A stretch of 64,000 bases of DNA, taken from Deltaproteobacteria bacterium (GTDB lineage: Bacteria; Myxococcota_A; Polyangia; Polyangiales; JADJMO01). Positions 16,872-25,801 of the stretch are shown piece by piece. The stretch covers positions 49,627 through 113,626 of the forward strand of contig JALHOE010000004.1 of NCBI GenBank assembly GCA_022843175.1, in the 5' to 3' direction. Numbering within the stretch: the stretch's first letter is position 1; every line of letters begins with the position of its first letter. The position numbers and the translations under genes were made by a program. The notes under the pieces were generated by a model, which saw only the letters and a list, made by a program, of their open reading frames with translations, searched no databases and was not told where the DNA came from.

Positions 16872-18377
16872 CTATTGAAGCAGGTTCTCGGCGAACGAGC
16901 GGGCGAGCGCCATGATGGTGTGCTGCGGGTTCACGCCGAGGTTGGTGGGGATGACCGACGCGTCGGCCACCACCAGCCCCTGGTAGCCGTGCACGCGGCC
17001 CTGCTCGTCGGTGACCGAGCGCGCCGGATCGGCGCCCATCACGCAGCCGCCGAACAGGTGCGACAGGATCGCGACGTAGGCCCGCGGGTCGAGCGGCGCG
17101 TCCTTGATGCGGTCGATCTCGTTGGGCGCGAGCCTGTAGGGCATGCCGTAGACCGAGGGCAGGATCGCGCGCGCGCCGGCTGCCACGTGCATCCGCGCGA
17201 CGAGGTGCATCGCGTCGCGGAACCGCGCCATGTCGGCCCGCGACGCGGTGTAGTGGACCGCCGGGCGGCCCGAGAGCGTGGAGCGGATCTCGCCGACGCT
17301 CTCGGCGCGACACGCCTGCACCCACATCGCGATGTGACGAAACTCGGTGAGGCGGTCCATCAGCTGCGCGCCGGTGCCGGAGAGCCGGCCGGCGAGCATG
17401 TCGAGCGGCAGCGAGAGCGTCTCGAGCTTGAAGCCGGGCTCGCTGCGGAACGCGGTGGACGCCCAGCCCTGCGTCGCGCCGGTGTTCATGTCGACCGGAT
17501 CGTCGTAGACGCCGAGCACCGGCGTGCCGGGGTGCGCGCGGAAGTTCTTGCCGAGGGCTCGGCTGCGCACGCCGGACTTCTGCAGGAGCAGCGCAGAGCG
17601 GGTGACCGACGCGGCGACGACGACGCCCTTCTTCGCGCGCACGGTGAAGCGCGCGCCCTTGTCGCGCGTCTGCGGGTGCTTGAACCGGCCCTCGACGCCG
17701 ACCGCGCGGGTGCCGTTCAGCAGCACGCGCTCGACCGGCGCGCACGAGAGGAGCTGCCCGCCCTTGGCGAGCGTCTCCGGAACGTAGTTTCGGTTGAGGC
17801 TCTGCTTGCGGTCCTCGCGGCAGCCCTGCAGGCACTGCCCGTGCCCGAGGCAGCCCTTGATGTACCGAAGCATATAGTGATTATCGAACCCGAGCTTGTC
17901 GGCCGCCTGCTTGGCGAGGAGGTTCGAGCGACCGCGCGCGTCGACCGGGACCTCCTCGACGCACAGCTCCTGCTCGATCACGTCTTGCGCGCGCGCGACC
18001 CGCTCGGCCATCGCTGCGCCGCCGACGCCGTGCTCGCGCTCCCACTGCTCGAAGATGTCGGCCGGCGTGCGCACCGCGATCGCCGAGTTGATGACCGTGG
18101 TTCCGCCGACGAGCGCGCCCTGCACGATGGGCCAATACGCGCGCCCGCGGGTGAAGTTCGACCCCCACGCGTCGAGCATGTCGCGCATGGCGCCGTAGAC
18201 CGACGACGGGTAGTCCCCCGGATCGCGGTAGGGGCCCGCCTCGACGAGCGCGACCCGCTCGCCGCCACGCGCGAGGGTGACCGCCGCCGTCGCGCCGCCC
18301 GCGCCGCTGCCGACGACGATCCAGTCGGCCTCGAGCTCCACATCCTCGCCGCGCGGCGTGAAGGCAACGTGGGTCAT
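16872..18377 (-). CDS. GMC-family FAD oxidoreductase
   Basis: 501 residues from ATG 18377. The N-terminal FAD motif DWIVVGSGAGGATAAVTLARGGERVALVEAG and the GMC loop GALVGGTTVINSAIAVRTP are clear. The C-terminal part ends with the conserved HLFGGCVMGADPARSV...GLVVADASVIPTNLGVNPQHTIMALARSFAENLL, containing the catalytic Asn-Pro-x-His. This form is closest to the cholesterol-oxidase/alcohol-oxidase-like members. Two Cys clusters in the middle (KGCLGHGQCLQGC) resemble the Cys motif of some FAD-GMC proteins. The start overlaps the stop of the upstream membrane protein gene as ATGA, which points to translational coupling and a working complex at the membrane. Substrate unknown. Confidence 0.87.
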   Translation of the reverse strand: MTHVAFTPRGEDVELEADWIVVGSGAGGATAAVTLARGGERVALVEAGPYRDPGDYPSSVYGAMRDMLDAWGSNFTRGRAYWPIVQGALVGGTTVINSAIAVRTPADIFEQWEREHGVGGAAMAERVARAQDVIEQELCVEEVPVDARGRSNLLAKQAADKLGFDNHYMLRYIKGCLGHGQCLQGCREDRKQSLNRNYVPETLAKGGQLLSCAPVERVLLNGTRAVGVEGRFKHPQTRDKGARFTVRAKKGVVVAASVTRSALLLQKSGVRSRALGKNFRAHPGTPVLGVYDDPVDMNTGATQGWASTAFRSEPGFKLETLSLPLDMLAGRLSGTGAQLMDRLTEFRHIAMWVQACRAESVGEIRSTLSGRPAVHYTASRADMARFRDAMHLVARMHVAAGARAILPSVYGMPYRLAPNEIDRIKDAPLDPRAYVAILSHLFGGCVMGADPARSVTDEQGRVHGYQGLVVADASVIPTNLGVNPQHTIMALARSFAENLLQ

Positions 18378-18766
18378 GTGGTGCGGAAGGTCCCCGGGTC
18401 GGGCGCGTAGGGCTTCATCGCGAACTTCGCGCGCACCGCCGGATCGGCGCCCCAGCACATACCGGCGGAGAGGCGCACGAGGAAGACCGCGTTGCGCAGC
18501 AGGTAGAGGTTGGTGACGGCGATCTTCTCCGCGTGGCGCTGGAGCAGCTTCTTCGGCAGGAGGAACGCCGGCAGGGGGAGGTAGACGGTGAGGATCGGCG
18601 TGATTGCGAAGACGAGCGCGCCGACCACGAGGCCGAGCCAGTACAGCCCGTCGGAGTCACGGCGCATGCGCCGGAGGAACCCGTCGAGATCGCAGTCCTC
18701 GATGCCCGGCAGCTCCGCGCTGCGAGGCATCATGGTTCGCATCGCGAATTTGATCAGCCAGAGCAC
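18374..18766 (-). CDS. small membrane partner of the GMC oxidoreductase
   Basis: 130 residues from GTG 18766. One long or two close hydrophobic segments (about 42-72: GLYWLGLVVGALVFAITPILTVYLPLPAFLLP) separate a basic N-terminal part from a C-terminal part with a single Cys. The stop codon overlaps the start of the GMC oxidoreductase by four bases. Small anchor subunits encoded just before GMC dehydrogenases often tie the flavoprotein to the membrane, and I infer the same here. No named family is recognised. It is the first gene of the operon 18766-14230. Confidence 0.65.
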   Translation of the reverse strand: MLWLIKFAMRTMMPRSAELPGIEDCDLDGFLRRMRRDSDGLYWLGLVVGALVFAITPILTVYLPLPAFLLPKKLLQRHAEKIAVTNLYLLRNAVFLVRLSAGMCWGADPAVRAKFAMKPYAPDPGTFRTT

Positions 18767-18778
18767 CGACCGCGCAGG

Positions 18779-19078
18779 TTAGCAGCCGTCGACCTTGCCT
18801 GCGTCGGGCTTATCGCAGATGCACTTCATCTCGGCTGCGTCGGCGCAATAACCAAGCGAGCTGCCGCTGGCTCGGCGGCGAGCGCGGCCGCCGTGTCACG
18901 CTTCATGCTGAAGCCGCCGCACTTGGGGCTCGGGCTCGGCCGAGGCCGTGGCGGTCGACGGGTCCATGGATGAGCTGTCGTCGACCGGGCGCTGCGTGGT
19001 CTCGGGATCGCTGCTGCAGCCGACGAGGAGAACCGGCAAAAGCCAACGGGACGCCGCCGGGGCCCGGTAGGGCGCCGA
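18779..19078 (-). pseudogene. decayed small Cys-rich lipoprotein with compensating frameshifts
   Basis: Pieces of one small lipoprotein can be read on this strand but in alternating frames. The first piece gives RWLLPVLLVGCSSDPETTQ (signal peptide and lipobox) followed by a Ser/Thr-rich linker. The second, in a shifted frame, gives KCGGFSMKRDTAAALAAEPA. The third, back in the first frame, gives SLGYCADAAEMKCICDKPD and the stop at 18779. The first frame meets a TGA at 18896-18898, and no ATG or GTG precedes the signal peptide in frame (only TTG). Two opposite single-base changes between about 18860 and 18930 would explain this. It lies just downstream of the beta-flower gene. Confidence 0.5.
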
Positions 19079-19483
19079 TCACTCGAGGGAAAGCCCCGTG
19101 GTGGACCCGAAGAAGAACAGCAGCGCCGCGACCAGATGACGGAGTGAGGGCGAATACCCCTCGACGCGGCCGACGCTGGAGTTCGAGCTGTTGCGGATGG
19201 TGCCGTCGGACTCCACGCGGCCGATGGAGGAGTTGGACGAGTTGCGGACGGTGCCGTCGGACTCCACGCGGCCGATCGAGGAGTTGGACGAGTTGCGCAC
19301 CACTCCGTCTTTCTCGATGCGACCGGCGCTGGAGTTGCTCGAGTTGCGGACAGTGCCGTCGGAATCGACGCGGCCGACCGTGGAGTTGGACGCGTTGCGG
19401 ATGGTGATCGACTCGATGGTGAGCGCGCGCGCGGGCCGCGCCAGCAACACGAGAGGAACGGCGAGAAACACTCGGCGATGCAC
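19079..19483 (-). CDS. five-repeat beta-flower-type secreted protein with hydrophobic C-terminal tail
   Basis: 134 residues from GTG 19483. A signal peptide ([19 protein letters not shown]) is followed by five 17-residue repeats of the form [18 protein letters not shown] (the second reads AGRIEKDGV). This pattern is that of the 5-fold beta-flower proteins known mainly from Bacteroidetes, in which each repeat forms one petal of a ring. The chain ends with [22 protein letters not shown], a hydrophobic segment that could anchor the protein in a membrane. No role is known for such proteins. The start is divergent from that of the acyl-CoA dehydrogenase, 132 bp apart. Confidence 0.7.
   Translation of the reverse strand: MHRRVFLAVPLVLLARPARALTIESITIRNASNSTVGRVDSDGTVRNSSNSSAGRIEKDGVVRNSSNSSIGRVESDGTVRNSSNSSIGRVESDGTIRNSSNSSVGRVEGYSPSLRHLVAALLFFFGSTTGLSLE
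19158..19412 (-). repeat. five tandem 51-bp repeats coding the beta-flower petals
   Basis: The block acgcggccga recurs with exact 51-base spacing at 19164, 19215, 19266, 19317 (as atgcgaccgg) and 19368. The second and third units are almost identical at DNA level, which suggests recent duplication or gene conversion. Each unit is one 17-residue protein repeat. Confidence 0.85.
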
Positions 19484-19615
19484 GCCACGCGCTCTTGCGA
19501 CATACGGGCCAGGTCGATGGGCGCGAGCCCCCGGGCGGTATTGGCGCGCCTTGACGCTGCGCGCGTGCGGCATTCGATCGCACCCGGCGGTTTCCTGTCT
19601 CAGTACACTGGGCGC

Positions 19616-21364
19616 GTGAACCCTCTCATCCGCGACCGCGACGTCGATTTCCTCCTCTACGAGGTGCTGCACGCCGAGGAGCTCTGCGCCCTGCCCGCCT
19701 TCGCGAGCCACGGCCGCGAGACGTTCGATCCGTTCATCCGCGAGGCGCGAAGGCTCGCGCGCGAGGTGCTGTTCCCCGCCTACCGCCCGATGGACGAGAC
19801 GCCCCCGCGGCTGAAGGACGGCGGCGTCGTCGTCCACGAGCGGATGAGGGCGATGTACCCGCAGCTCGTCGCGCTCGGGCTCATCGCGGCGACCCGCCCC
19901 GAGGCGGTCGGCGGGCAGCAGCTCCCGCTCACGGTGTCGACGTTCGCCAACGCCTACCTGATGGCGGCGAACCTATCGGCCTACGGCTACGTCGGGCTCA
20001 CCACCGGCGCGGGACATCTCATCGAAGCGTTCGGCGACGCGTTCCTCCGCGAGACCTTCCTCCCCAAGCTCTACGACGGACAGTGGACGGGCACGATGGC
20101 GCTCACCGAACCGCACGCGGGTTCCAGCCTGGCCGACGTCACCACGGTGGCCACGCCCGCGGGCGACGGCACCTATCGCATCCGCGGCGCGAAGATCTTC
20201 ATCTCGGGCGGCGACCACGACCTCACCGAGAACATCGTCCACATGACGCTCGCGCGCATCGAGGGCGCGCCGGCAGGCATCAAGGGCGTGTCGCTGTTCG
20301 CGGTCCCAAAGCACCGTCCCGAGGGTTCCGCGCTCGTCCCCAACGACGTCGCCGTGGCCGGCGTGATCCACAAGATCGGCTGGCGCGGGCTCCCGAGCCT
20401 CGCGATGGCGTACGGCGATCGCAACGACTGCCACGGGTGGCTCGTCGGACAGGAGCACCGCGGCATCTCGTACATGTTCCAGATGATGAACGAGGCGCGG
20501 CTGATGGTCGGGCTCAACGCCGTCGCCACCGCGTCGGTCGCGTACCACGAGGCGCTCGAATACGCGCGCACGCGCCCGCAGGGTCGCGCGCTCAACGCCA
20601 AGGATCCTCGCACGCCGCAGGTGCCGATCGTCGCGCACGCCGATGTCCGCCGGATGCTCCTCCGGCAGAAGGCCATCGTCGAGGGCGGGCTCGCGCTGAT
20701 CGCCACGTGCGCGCGCTACGCCGATCTCGCGGCCAACGGGGACGCCAAGAGCCAGCAGCTCCTCGACCTACTCACGCCGGTCGCCAAGAGCTTCCCCGCC
20801 GAGAAGGGCTTCGAGTCCAACGCGCTCGCGCTGCAGATCCACGGCGGCTACGGCTACTCCAGCGAGTACCTGCTCGAGGCCTGGCTGCGCGATCAGAAGC
20901 TGAACACCATCCACGAGGGCACGACCGGCATCCAGGGCCTCGATCTCCTCGGCCGCAAGGTCGTCGCGGGCGGCGGTGCTCCGCTGCAGCTGCTGCGCGA
21001 GGAGATCGAGCGCGTGTGCAGCTCCCCCGGGCTCGACCCGGCGTGGACGAGCGCGACGCGACGAGCGTTCGACCGCGTGGTCTCCCTGACGATGGAGCTC
21101 GGCGCGCGCGGCCTCAGCGGCGACGTCGAGGGCATGCTCCTCCACAGCGCCGACTACCTCGAGCTGTTCTCGATCGTCGTCATCGCGTGGATGTGGCTCG
21201 CGCAGGCGGCGTGCGCGCTCGGCAAGACCGACCCGTTCTACGAGGGCAAGCTGAGCGCCGCGCAGTATTGGATCCACACCGAGCTGCCGCGCGTCGAGCA
21301 GCTCGCCGCGCTGTGCGCGTCGGCCGAGGACAGCTACGCCCGCGTCTCGCCCGACGCGTTGTAG
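19616..21364 (+). CDS. acyl-CoA dehydrogenase
   Basis: 582 residues from GTG 19616, similar in length to the long-type bacterial acyl-CoA dehydrogenases that carry an extra C-terminal helical domain. The FAD/substrate signatures are [15 protein letters not shown] and the C-terminal [44 protein letters not shown], where the glutamate in HEGTTGIQ is the usual catalytic base of this subgroup. It oxidises an acyl-CoA thioester to the 2-enoyl form in beta-oxidation or amino-acid breakdown, passing electrons to ETF; the chain length is not predictable. No ETF or thiolase gene is adjacent. Its stop codon abuts the stop of the convergent ferritin-like gene. Confidence 0.9.
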   Translation: MNPLIRDRDVDFLLYEVLHAEELCALPAFASHGRETFDPFIREARRLAREVLFPAYRPMDETPPRLKDGGVVVHERMRAMYPQLVALGLIAATRPEAVGGQQLPLTVSTFANAYLMAANLSAYGYVGLTTGAGHLIEAFGDAFLRETFLPKLYDGQWTGTMALTEPHAGSSLADVTTVATPAGDGTYRIRGAKIFISGGDHDLTENIVHMTLARIEGAPAGIKGVSLFAVPKHRPEGSALVPNDVAVAGVIHKIGWRGLPSLAMAYGDRNDCHGWLVGQEHRGISYMFQMMNEARLMVGLNAVATASVAYHEALEYARTRPQGRALNAKDPRTPQVPIVAHADVRRMLLRQKAIVEGGLALIATCARYADLAANGDAKSQQLLDLLTPVAKSFPAEKGFESNALALQIHGGYGYSSEYLLEAWLRDQKLNTIHEGTTGIQGLDLLGRKVVAGGGAPLQLLREEIERVCSSPGLDPAWTSATRRAFDRVVSLTMELGARGLSGDVEGMLLHSADYLELFSIVVIAWMWLAQAACALGKTDPFYEGKLSAAQYWIHTELPRVEQLAALCASAEDSYARVSPDAL

Positions 21365-22447
21365 CTACTCCGCCGCGCCCCGCTCGATCGCGTCGCGCGT
21401 CGCCGAAGCCTTTTGCGCGTCGTACATGTCCCCCACCTGCTCGTCGGTCGCGCTCAGGGCCGCGACGTCGAGATCGGCGAAGTGCATCACGCCCATGTCC
21501 TCGAAGCACTTCTTCACCTTGGGACCGAAGAGGCCGATGTCCTTGAGGGTGGGGACGATCCGCATGAACAGCATCTTGCGAAACTCGGCCATCGTCGGTG
21601 ACCTGTCGACGAACTCGAGGCACTCCTTGGTGTCGACGTCGAGCTGCTCCCACACCTCGTGGCCCTGGAATCGGTCGCGCATCAGCCAGCACGCGTCGAC
21701 CACGAACTCCTCGCGCCACGCGCGCTCCGCGTCGGTGAGCTGCGGGTAGTAGTCGCGGAGCGCCATTCGCCCGAAGGCAACGTGCCGCGCCTCGTCCTGC
21801 ATGACGTAGGCGGTGAGCGACTTGGCGAGCGGGTCTCCGGCGAGGTCGCGCACGACCTGGAACGCCGCGAGCGCGAGCCCCTCGATGATGATCTGCATCC
21901 CGAGGCAGGTCATGTCCCAGTGCTTGTCCTGCACGACCTGATCGAGGAGCGACTTGAGGTCTTTGTTGATCGGATACGCGAGCTCGAGCTTCTCGTTGAG
22001 GTAGCGCGAGTACACCTCGACGTGACGCGCCTCGTCGACGACCTGCGTCGCGGCGTAGAACTTCGCGTCCATCGAGGGCACGCACTGCACGATCTTCGCG
22101 GTGCACACCAGCGCGCCCTGCTCGCCGTGGAGGAACTGCGAGAACTGCCACGCGGCCATGTGCCTCCGCGTGGTCGCCCGCATCTTCTCGTCCATCCTCT
22201 CCCACACGCGCGAGCCGAAGATCGGGATGTACTCCTCCGGCGCGCCGAGCGGGTTGTCCGGATCGATCTGCGCCGACCAGTCGAGCCGGTGCGTCGCGTT
22301 CCACTGCTTGTCCTTGCCCTTCTCGTAGAGGCTGAGCAGCTTGTCGCGCCCTTCGTCGTACTCCCAGGTGAACACCGTCTCGGCGCCGCCGCCGGGCACG
22401 GTCCACTGGGTCTGCTCGATGGGCATCACATAGCGACGCGTGCTCAT
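21365..22447 (-). CDS. ferritin-like / R2-type di-iron protein
   Basis: 360 residues from ATG 22447. Two carboxylate-histidine motifs are seen, [15 protein letters not shown] (about residue 140) and [15 protein letters not shown] (about residue 230), each preceded at the expected helix spacing by a lone glutamate (GEQGAL and IIEGLAL). This four-helix di-iron site is that of ribonucleotide reductase R2-like oxidases, AurF-type oxygenases and related ferritin-like proteins. The radical-bearing Tyr and R1 partner of a true class I reductase are not evident here, so an oxygenase or oxidase is more likely. Substrate unknown. It converges on the acyl-CoA dehydrogenase with no gap, which makes shared fatty-acid chemistry possible but unproven. 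Confidence 0.75.
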   Translation of the reverse strand: MSTRRYVMPIEQTQWTVPGGGAETVFTWEYDEGRDKLLSLYEKGKDKQWNATHRLDWSAQIDPDNPLGAPEEYIPIFGSRVWERMDEKMRATTRRHMAAWQFSQFLHGEQGALVCTAKIVQCVPSMDAKFYAATQVVDEARHVEVYSRYLNEKLELAYPINKDLKSLLDQVVQDKHWDMTCLGMQIIIEGLALAAFQVVRDLAGDPLAKSLTAYVMQDEARHVAFGRMALRDYYPQLTDAERAWREEFVVDACWLMRDRFQGHEVWEQLDVDTKECLEFVDRSPTMAEFRKMLFMRIVPTLKDIGLFGPKVKKCFEDMGVMHFADLDVAALSATDEQVGDMYDAQKASATRDAIERGAAE

Positions 22448-22498
22448 GGCGTCCGAGCGTACCTGTCGTCGCGCGCGAAGCCATGGCATCCACTGCGT

Positions 22499-23512
22499 AT
22501 GCCCGTTCCCCACCCCGCCCCACTGAGCGGCGCGAGCTACTCGGCCGTCGAGCTCTCGCCCGCGGGCGACGTCGTGCTGATGCTCGACCAACGGCGCCTG
22601 CCGCACGAAGAGCTCTACGTCGAGCTGCGTGACGCGGCGGCCGTCGCCGAGGCGATCCGCGCGATGGTGGTCCGCGGCGCGCCGGCGATCGGCATCGCCG
22701 CGGCGTACGGCCTCGCGGTCGAGGCGCGACGGGGGGGCGACCTTAACGCGGCCGGGGCGCTGCTCGCGCGCGCGCGGCCGACGGCGGTCAACCTGAAGTG
22801 GGCGGTCGATCGCATGCTGTCGTTCGTCCCGGCCTCGCCCGAGGAGCTCGCCGAGCACGCGCGCACGCTCCACCGCGAGGACGTCGCCGCGTGTCGCGCG
22901 ATGGGCCGCATCGGCGCTGCGCTCCTCCCCGAGCGCGGCACCGTGCTCACCCACTGCAACGCCGGCGCGCTCGCTACCGGCGGCTACGGCACCGCGCTCG
23001 GCGTCATCCGCGCGGCGCGCGAGCTGGGCAAGGACATCCGCGTGCTGTCGTGCGAGACGCGCCCCTATCTCCAGGGCGCGCGCCTCACCTGCTGGGAGCT
23101 CGATCGCGACGGGGTGCCGGTGGAGCTGATCACCGACGGCATGGCCGCCCACTTCTTCGGCCGCGGCGAGATCGACGCGGTGATCGTCGGCGCCGACCGC
23201 GTCGCCCTCAACGGCGACGTCGCGAACAAGATCGGCACCTACGGCCACGCGTGCGTGGCCCGCATGCACGAGCGCCCGTTCTACGTCGCGGCTCCCCGCT
23301 CGACCCTCGACCCCAACACCCCCACCGGCGCCGCGATCGTGATCGAGGAGCGCTCGAGCGACGAGGTGGTGCGCATCGGAGAGCAGGTCATCGCACCCGC
23401 CAACGTCCGGGCGCGTCATCCGGGCTTCGACGTGACGCCCGCGCGGCTGGTCTCGCGATTGATCACCGAGCTCGGAGACGTGCCCGGCGAGCGCGCGCGC
23501 GATCTGATGTGA
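22499..23512 (+). CDS. mtnA: S-methyl-5-thioribose-1-phosphate isomerase
   Basis: 337 residues from ATG 22499. The methionine-salvage MtnA signatures are complete: [16 protein letters not shown] (phosphate loop), [19 protein letters not shown] with the catalytic Cys, [26 protein letters not shown] and [18 protein letters not shown] with the catalytic Asp. The enzyme turns the aldose 5-methylthioribose 1-phosphate into the ketose 5-methylthioribulose 1-phosphate in the cytoplasm. No other mtn gene is beside it, so the salvage pathway must be completed elsewhere. It diverges from the ferritin-like gene with 51 bp between starts. Confidence 0.95.
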   Translation: MPVPHPAPLSGASYSAVELSPAGDVVLMLDQRRLPHEELYVELRDAAAVAEAIRAMVVRGAPAIGIAAAYGLAVEARRGGDLNAAGALLARARPTAVNLKWAVDRMLSFVPASPEELAEHARTLHREDVAACRAMGRIGAALLPERGTVLTHCNAGALATGGYGTALGVIRAARELGKDIRVLSCETRPYLQGARLTCWELDRDGVPVELITDGMAAHFFGRGEIDAVIVGADRVALNGDVANKIGTYGHACVARMHERPFYVAAPRSTLDPNTPTGAAIVIEERSSDEVVRIGEQVIAPANVRARHPGFDVTPARLVSRLITELGDVPGERARDLM

Positions 23513-23582
23513 GCGGGGGTACGACCGAAGATTGATAACGACTGAATGCTTGGGTGAAGTGTACCGTCAGGGGTGAGTCTGC

Positions 23583-23608
23583 TCGGCACTCGTGCCGATA
23601 GGAGGGAG
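23583..23608 (+). promoter_or_regulatory. perfect palindrome directly before a strong ribosome binding site
   Basis: TCGGCAC (23583-23589) and GTGCCGA (23592-23598) are exact inverted repeats around two bases, and the strong Shine-Dalgarno AGGAGGGAG starts at 23600, seven bases before the ATG at 23615. This could be a dyad operator or a leader hairpin that affects ribosome access. It is one of the few textbook ribosome binding sites in the window, suggesting high expression of the following outer-membrane protein. Confidence 0.5.
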
Positions 23609-23614
23609 CCACTC

Positions 23615-24175
23615 ATGCGACTTATTCGAACGCTCGCAAGCTTCGCGGCCGTCAGCGCCATCGCGTCCACCGCTGGTGCCCAGCCGGCCGCGGACGAGAC
23701 GCCGGCCCAAAACACGATCTACGCCGAGGGTCTCGGCGCCGGCCTGCTCTACTCGATCAACTACGAGCGTCGCGTGATCGATGAGCTCGGTATCCGCGCC
23801 GGCTTCGGCTACACGAGCTTCAGCGCGAGTGCGGGCACGGCGAGCTCGAAGTCGACGTGGCTGACCGTCCCGATCACGGTGAGCTACCTCGGCCTCCACA
23901 GCAAGAAGGCCACCTTCGAGGCCGGCGGCGGCACCACGCTCTCCTACTGGAGCGGCGCCGCGAGCAGCGGATTGTCGCGAGCGGAGGGCTCGGGCCTCAC
24001 GCCGTACGTCGTAGCGTTCGTCGGCTACCGACTCCACCCGGTGAAGGCAGGCTTCAACTTCCGCATCGGCGCGATGGCGATTGGAGGCAAGGGCGTCAGC
24101 TTCTCGGGAGACAAGCCGCCGAACGAGTTCGGCTTCATCCCCTGGGGCTACATCAGCCTCGGCGGCTCGTTCTAG
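23615..24175 (+). CDS. small outer-membrane beta-barrel-like protein
   Basis: 186 residues from ATG 23615 with a strong ribosome binding site. The signal peptide (residues 1-22) ends in STAGA-Q. The mature part consists of alternating hydrophobic/polar strands with Gly/Tyr/Phe (NTIYAEGLGAGLLYSINYERRV, LGIRAGFGYTSFSAS, STWLTVPITVSYLGL) and ends in the aromatic residue Phe (YISLGGSF), a typical outer-membrane insertion signal. About eight strands can be drawn, as in OmpA/OmpW-like barrels. No specific family is recognised. Confidence 0.7.
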   Translation: MRLIRTLASFAAVSAIASTAGAQPAADETPAQNTIYAEGLGAGLLYSINYERRVIDELGIRAGFGYTSFSASAGTASSKSTWLTVPITVSYLGLHSKKATFEAGGGTTLSYWSGAASSGLSRAEGSGLTPYVVAFVGYRLHPVKAGFNFRIGAMAIGGKGVSFSGDKPPNEFGFIPWGYISLGGSF

Positions 24176-24214
24176 ATCGGGGCCCACGAGCGCGACGGCG
24201 GCTATGCTCCGCAC

Positions 24215-24589
24215 ATGCGGAGGGTGGTCGTCGTCGGGCTGGCGTTCGCCCTTTTCGGCTTCGTCCCGCCGAAGCTCAAGACGACGACGCGCGCGAGCGG
24301 CGCGGCGATCAAGATCACGAGCTCCGGTCAGATGTTCGATCTGATCCACTCCACCGACTGCATCCCCTGGCCGAGCGAAGAGGCGAAGAAGCTCGGGGGC
24401 AAGAGCGGCTGGGCCAGCTGGGTGCCGCACGACGGCGACCGCGGCGTCGCGTTCGCGCGCTCGAAGCACTGCTTCCAGGACGTCAACGTGGTGTACGTGA
24501 AGATCGACGCCTACTACGTCGCGATCGGCGAGAGCGGCATCGAGTTCACGAGCGGCCGCCTCGAGGATCTGCCGTTGCTCGTGAAGTAG
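24215..24589 (+). CDS. small secreted protein of unknown function
   Basis: 124 residues from ATG 24215. A short N-terminal hydrophobic stretch (VVVVGLAFALFGFVP) may be a signal peptide. Two cysteines (TDCIPWP and KHCFQD) could form one disulphide. Sequence such as GKSGWASWVPHDGDRGVAFARSKHC suggests a compact beta-rich domain. No family is recognised. It follows the outer-membrane protein gene by 39 bp and may be co-transcribed. Confidence 0.6.
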   Translation: MRRVVVVGLAFALFGFVPPKLKTTTRASGAAIKITSSGQMFDLIHSTDCIPWPSEEAKKLGGKSGWASWVPHDGDRGVAFARSKHCFQDVNVVYVKIDAYYVAIGESGIEFTSGRLEDLPLLVK

Positions 24590-24592
24590 CGC

Positions 24593-25339
24593 TCAGAACA
24601 GCTTCGAGAGCACGCTGCCGACGGCCCCGAACCCCGACTGGTGGGGGCCGACGCCCATCACCTGCTTGCCGAGATCGGTGTGGCTCGCGACGTACGCGAC
24701 GCCGGCCACCGCCGCGAGCCCGCCGCCGACCGCGAGCGCGGTCTTGCCGGTGCTCCAGCCGCCCGGCTGCTCGCCCTGACCGGGTACCGGCTGCGCACCC
24801 GGGGCCATCGGCGCACCCATCTGCGGCATTCCGCCGAAGGGCTTCTGCGCGCTCTGATCGAACCAACCCGGCGCGACGTACTGGCCCGCAGCCATCCCCG
24901 GCGCGAGCTGTTGCTGCGGCGGCGGCGCCTGCATCGCAGGAGGTTGCATCGCAGGAGCTTGCACGGGAAGAGGAGGAGGAGGAGGAGGCGCCGCGGGTTG
25001 CGCGCCGACCGCTTGCACGACCCGCTGCAGCTCGTCGCGGTCGAACCACACGCCGTGCTCGCGACACACGTCGACGGTGACGCTCGCCGCGGGGATCGGC
25101 ATGCGATCGGTCGGCTTCTCACACACGGGACAGGGCGCGGCGGCGTCGGTCGCGACGGGGCCCTTCGCGTGCTGCGAGACCTGGTGCGCGGCGGCGATCG
25201 CTTGGGGGTCGACCGCGTCGACCACGCGCTTGCTCGCGGCGCCGTCGAGGAACAAGCCGCCGCACTGGTAGCAGCAGTTCATGACCAGGTTGGAGACCTG
25301 CTGAGGGTTGAGCGGCGTACGGCAGCGCGGACAGTTCAT
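24593..25339 (-). CDS. TFIIB-type zinc-ribbon protein with Pro/Gln-rich linker and hydrophobic segment
   Basis: 248 residues. Two zinc-ribbon pairs are visible: MNCPRCRTPL...CCYQCGGLFLDG (residues 1-35) and PCPVCEKPTDRMPI...DVCREHGVWFDRDEL (residues about 68-103). This is the zf-TFIIB (PF13453-type) arrangement found in many short bacterial proteins. A low-complexity Pro/Ala/Met/Gln linker (about 112-195) follows, then a Gly/Ala hydrophobic stretch (TALAVGGGLAAVAGVAYVAS). Role unknown. It is the last gene of the rnc operon, 12 bp after the previous stop. Confidence 0.75.
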   Translation of the reverse strand: MNCPRCRTPLNPQQVSNLVMNCCYQCGGLFLDGAASKRVVDAVDPQAIAAAHQVSQHAKGPVATDAAAPCPVCEKPTDRMPIPAASVTVDVCREHGVWFDRDELQRVVQAVGAQPAAPPPPPPLPVQAPAMQPPAMQAPPPQQQLAPGMAAGQYVAPGWFDQSAQKPFGGMPQMGAPMAPGAQPVPGQGEQPGGWSTGKTALAVGGGLAAVAGVAYVASHTDLGKQVMGVGPHQSGFGAVGSVLSKLF

Positions 25340-25351
25340 CGCGGTCCTCCC

Positions 25352-25801
25352 CTACTTGATGACCGGCATCTTGAGCTTCGCGGCTTCGAGCGCGAGGTTG
25401 AGCGTGTTCTCCTCGCTGCGCGCCGCGGCCATGCGTTGGGCGGCCTTCTTGCCGTCGCCACGCACCGTCGCGTCGAAGGACGCGGCCGTGTTCTCGAGCG
25501 CCAGGAGCAGGTGCATGTGCGCCTGCTTCGCCTGCGCCGGCGCGGCGATCTTCACCGCGAGCTGGCTGCGCGCGTCGGCGAGCTCGTAGGCCATCGACGC
25601 GAGCCCGAGATCTCCCGGGTGACCGCCGACCCAGTCCTGCGAGCGCTTGGTCTCGTCGAGGAGGAGCGCCGCGCGGTTGAGGTACTCGGGCACCGTGAGG
25701 ATGCCGGCCCCCGGCTTGGGCGTGGACTCGGCCGCCGCCGCGCGCGCCGTGACCGCGACCGCGGTGGCGACCGTCGCGCGCAGGACATCACGTCGATCCA
25801 T
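25352..25801 (-). CDS. secreted helical protein of unknown function (possible Tat signal)
   Basis: 149 residues. The N-terminus MDRRDVLRATVATAVAVTARAAAAES has an RR pair and a hydrophobic core ending in AAA, consistent with a Tat-type signal. The rest is helical and Ala/Leu-rich. Its first 14 bases overlap the end of rnc, so it is probably translated from the same mRNA. No family is recognised. Confidence 0.6.
   Translation of the reverse strand: MDRRDVLRATVATAVAVTARAAAAESTPKPGAGILTVPEYLNRAALLLDETKRSQDWVGGHPGDLGLASMAYELADARSQLAVKIAAPAQAKQAHMHLLLALENTAASFDATVRGDGKKAAQRMAAARSEENTLNLALEAAKLKMPVIK

Noticed and set aside
14260..16878. 872-codon plus-strand open frame
   Set aside because: Antisense of the epimerase, glutaredoxin fusion and DUF2378-like genes, with Arg/Asp/Val-rich antisense composition and no domain.
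21365..22447. Ferritin-like protein considered as ribonucleotide reductase small subunit (nrdB)
   Set aside because: No nrdA partner and no evident radical tyrosine context; only the di-iron helix pattern is supported.
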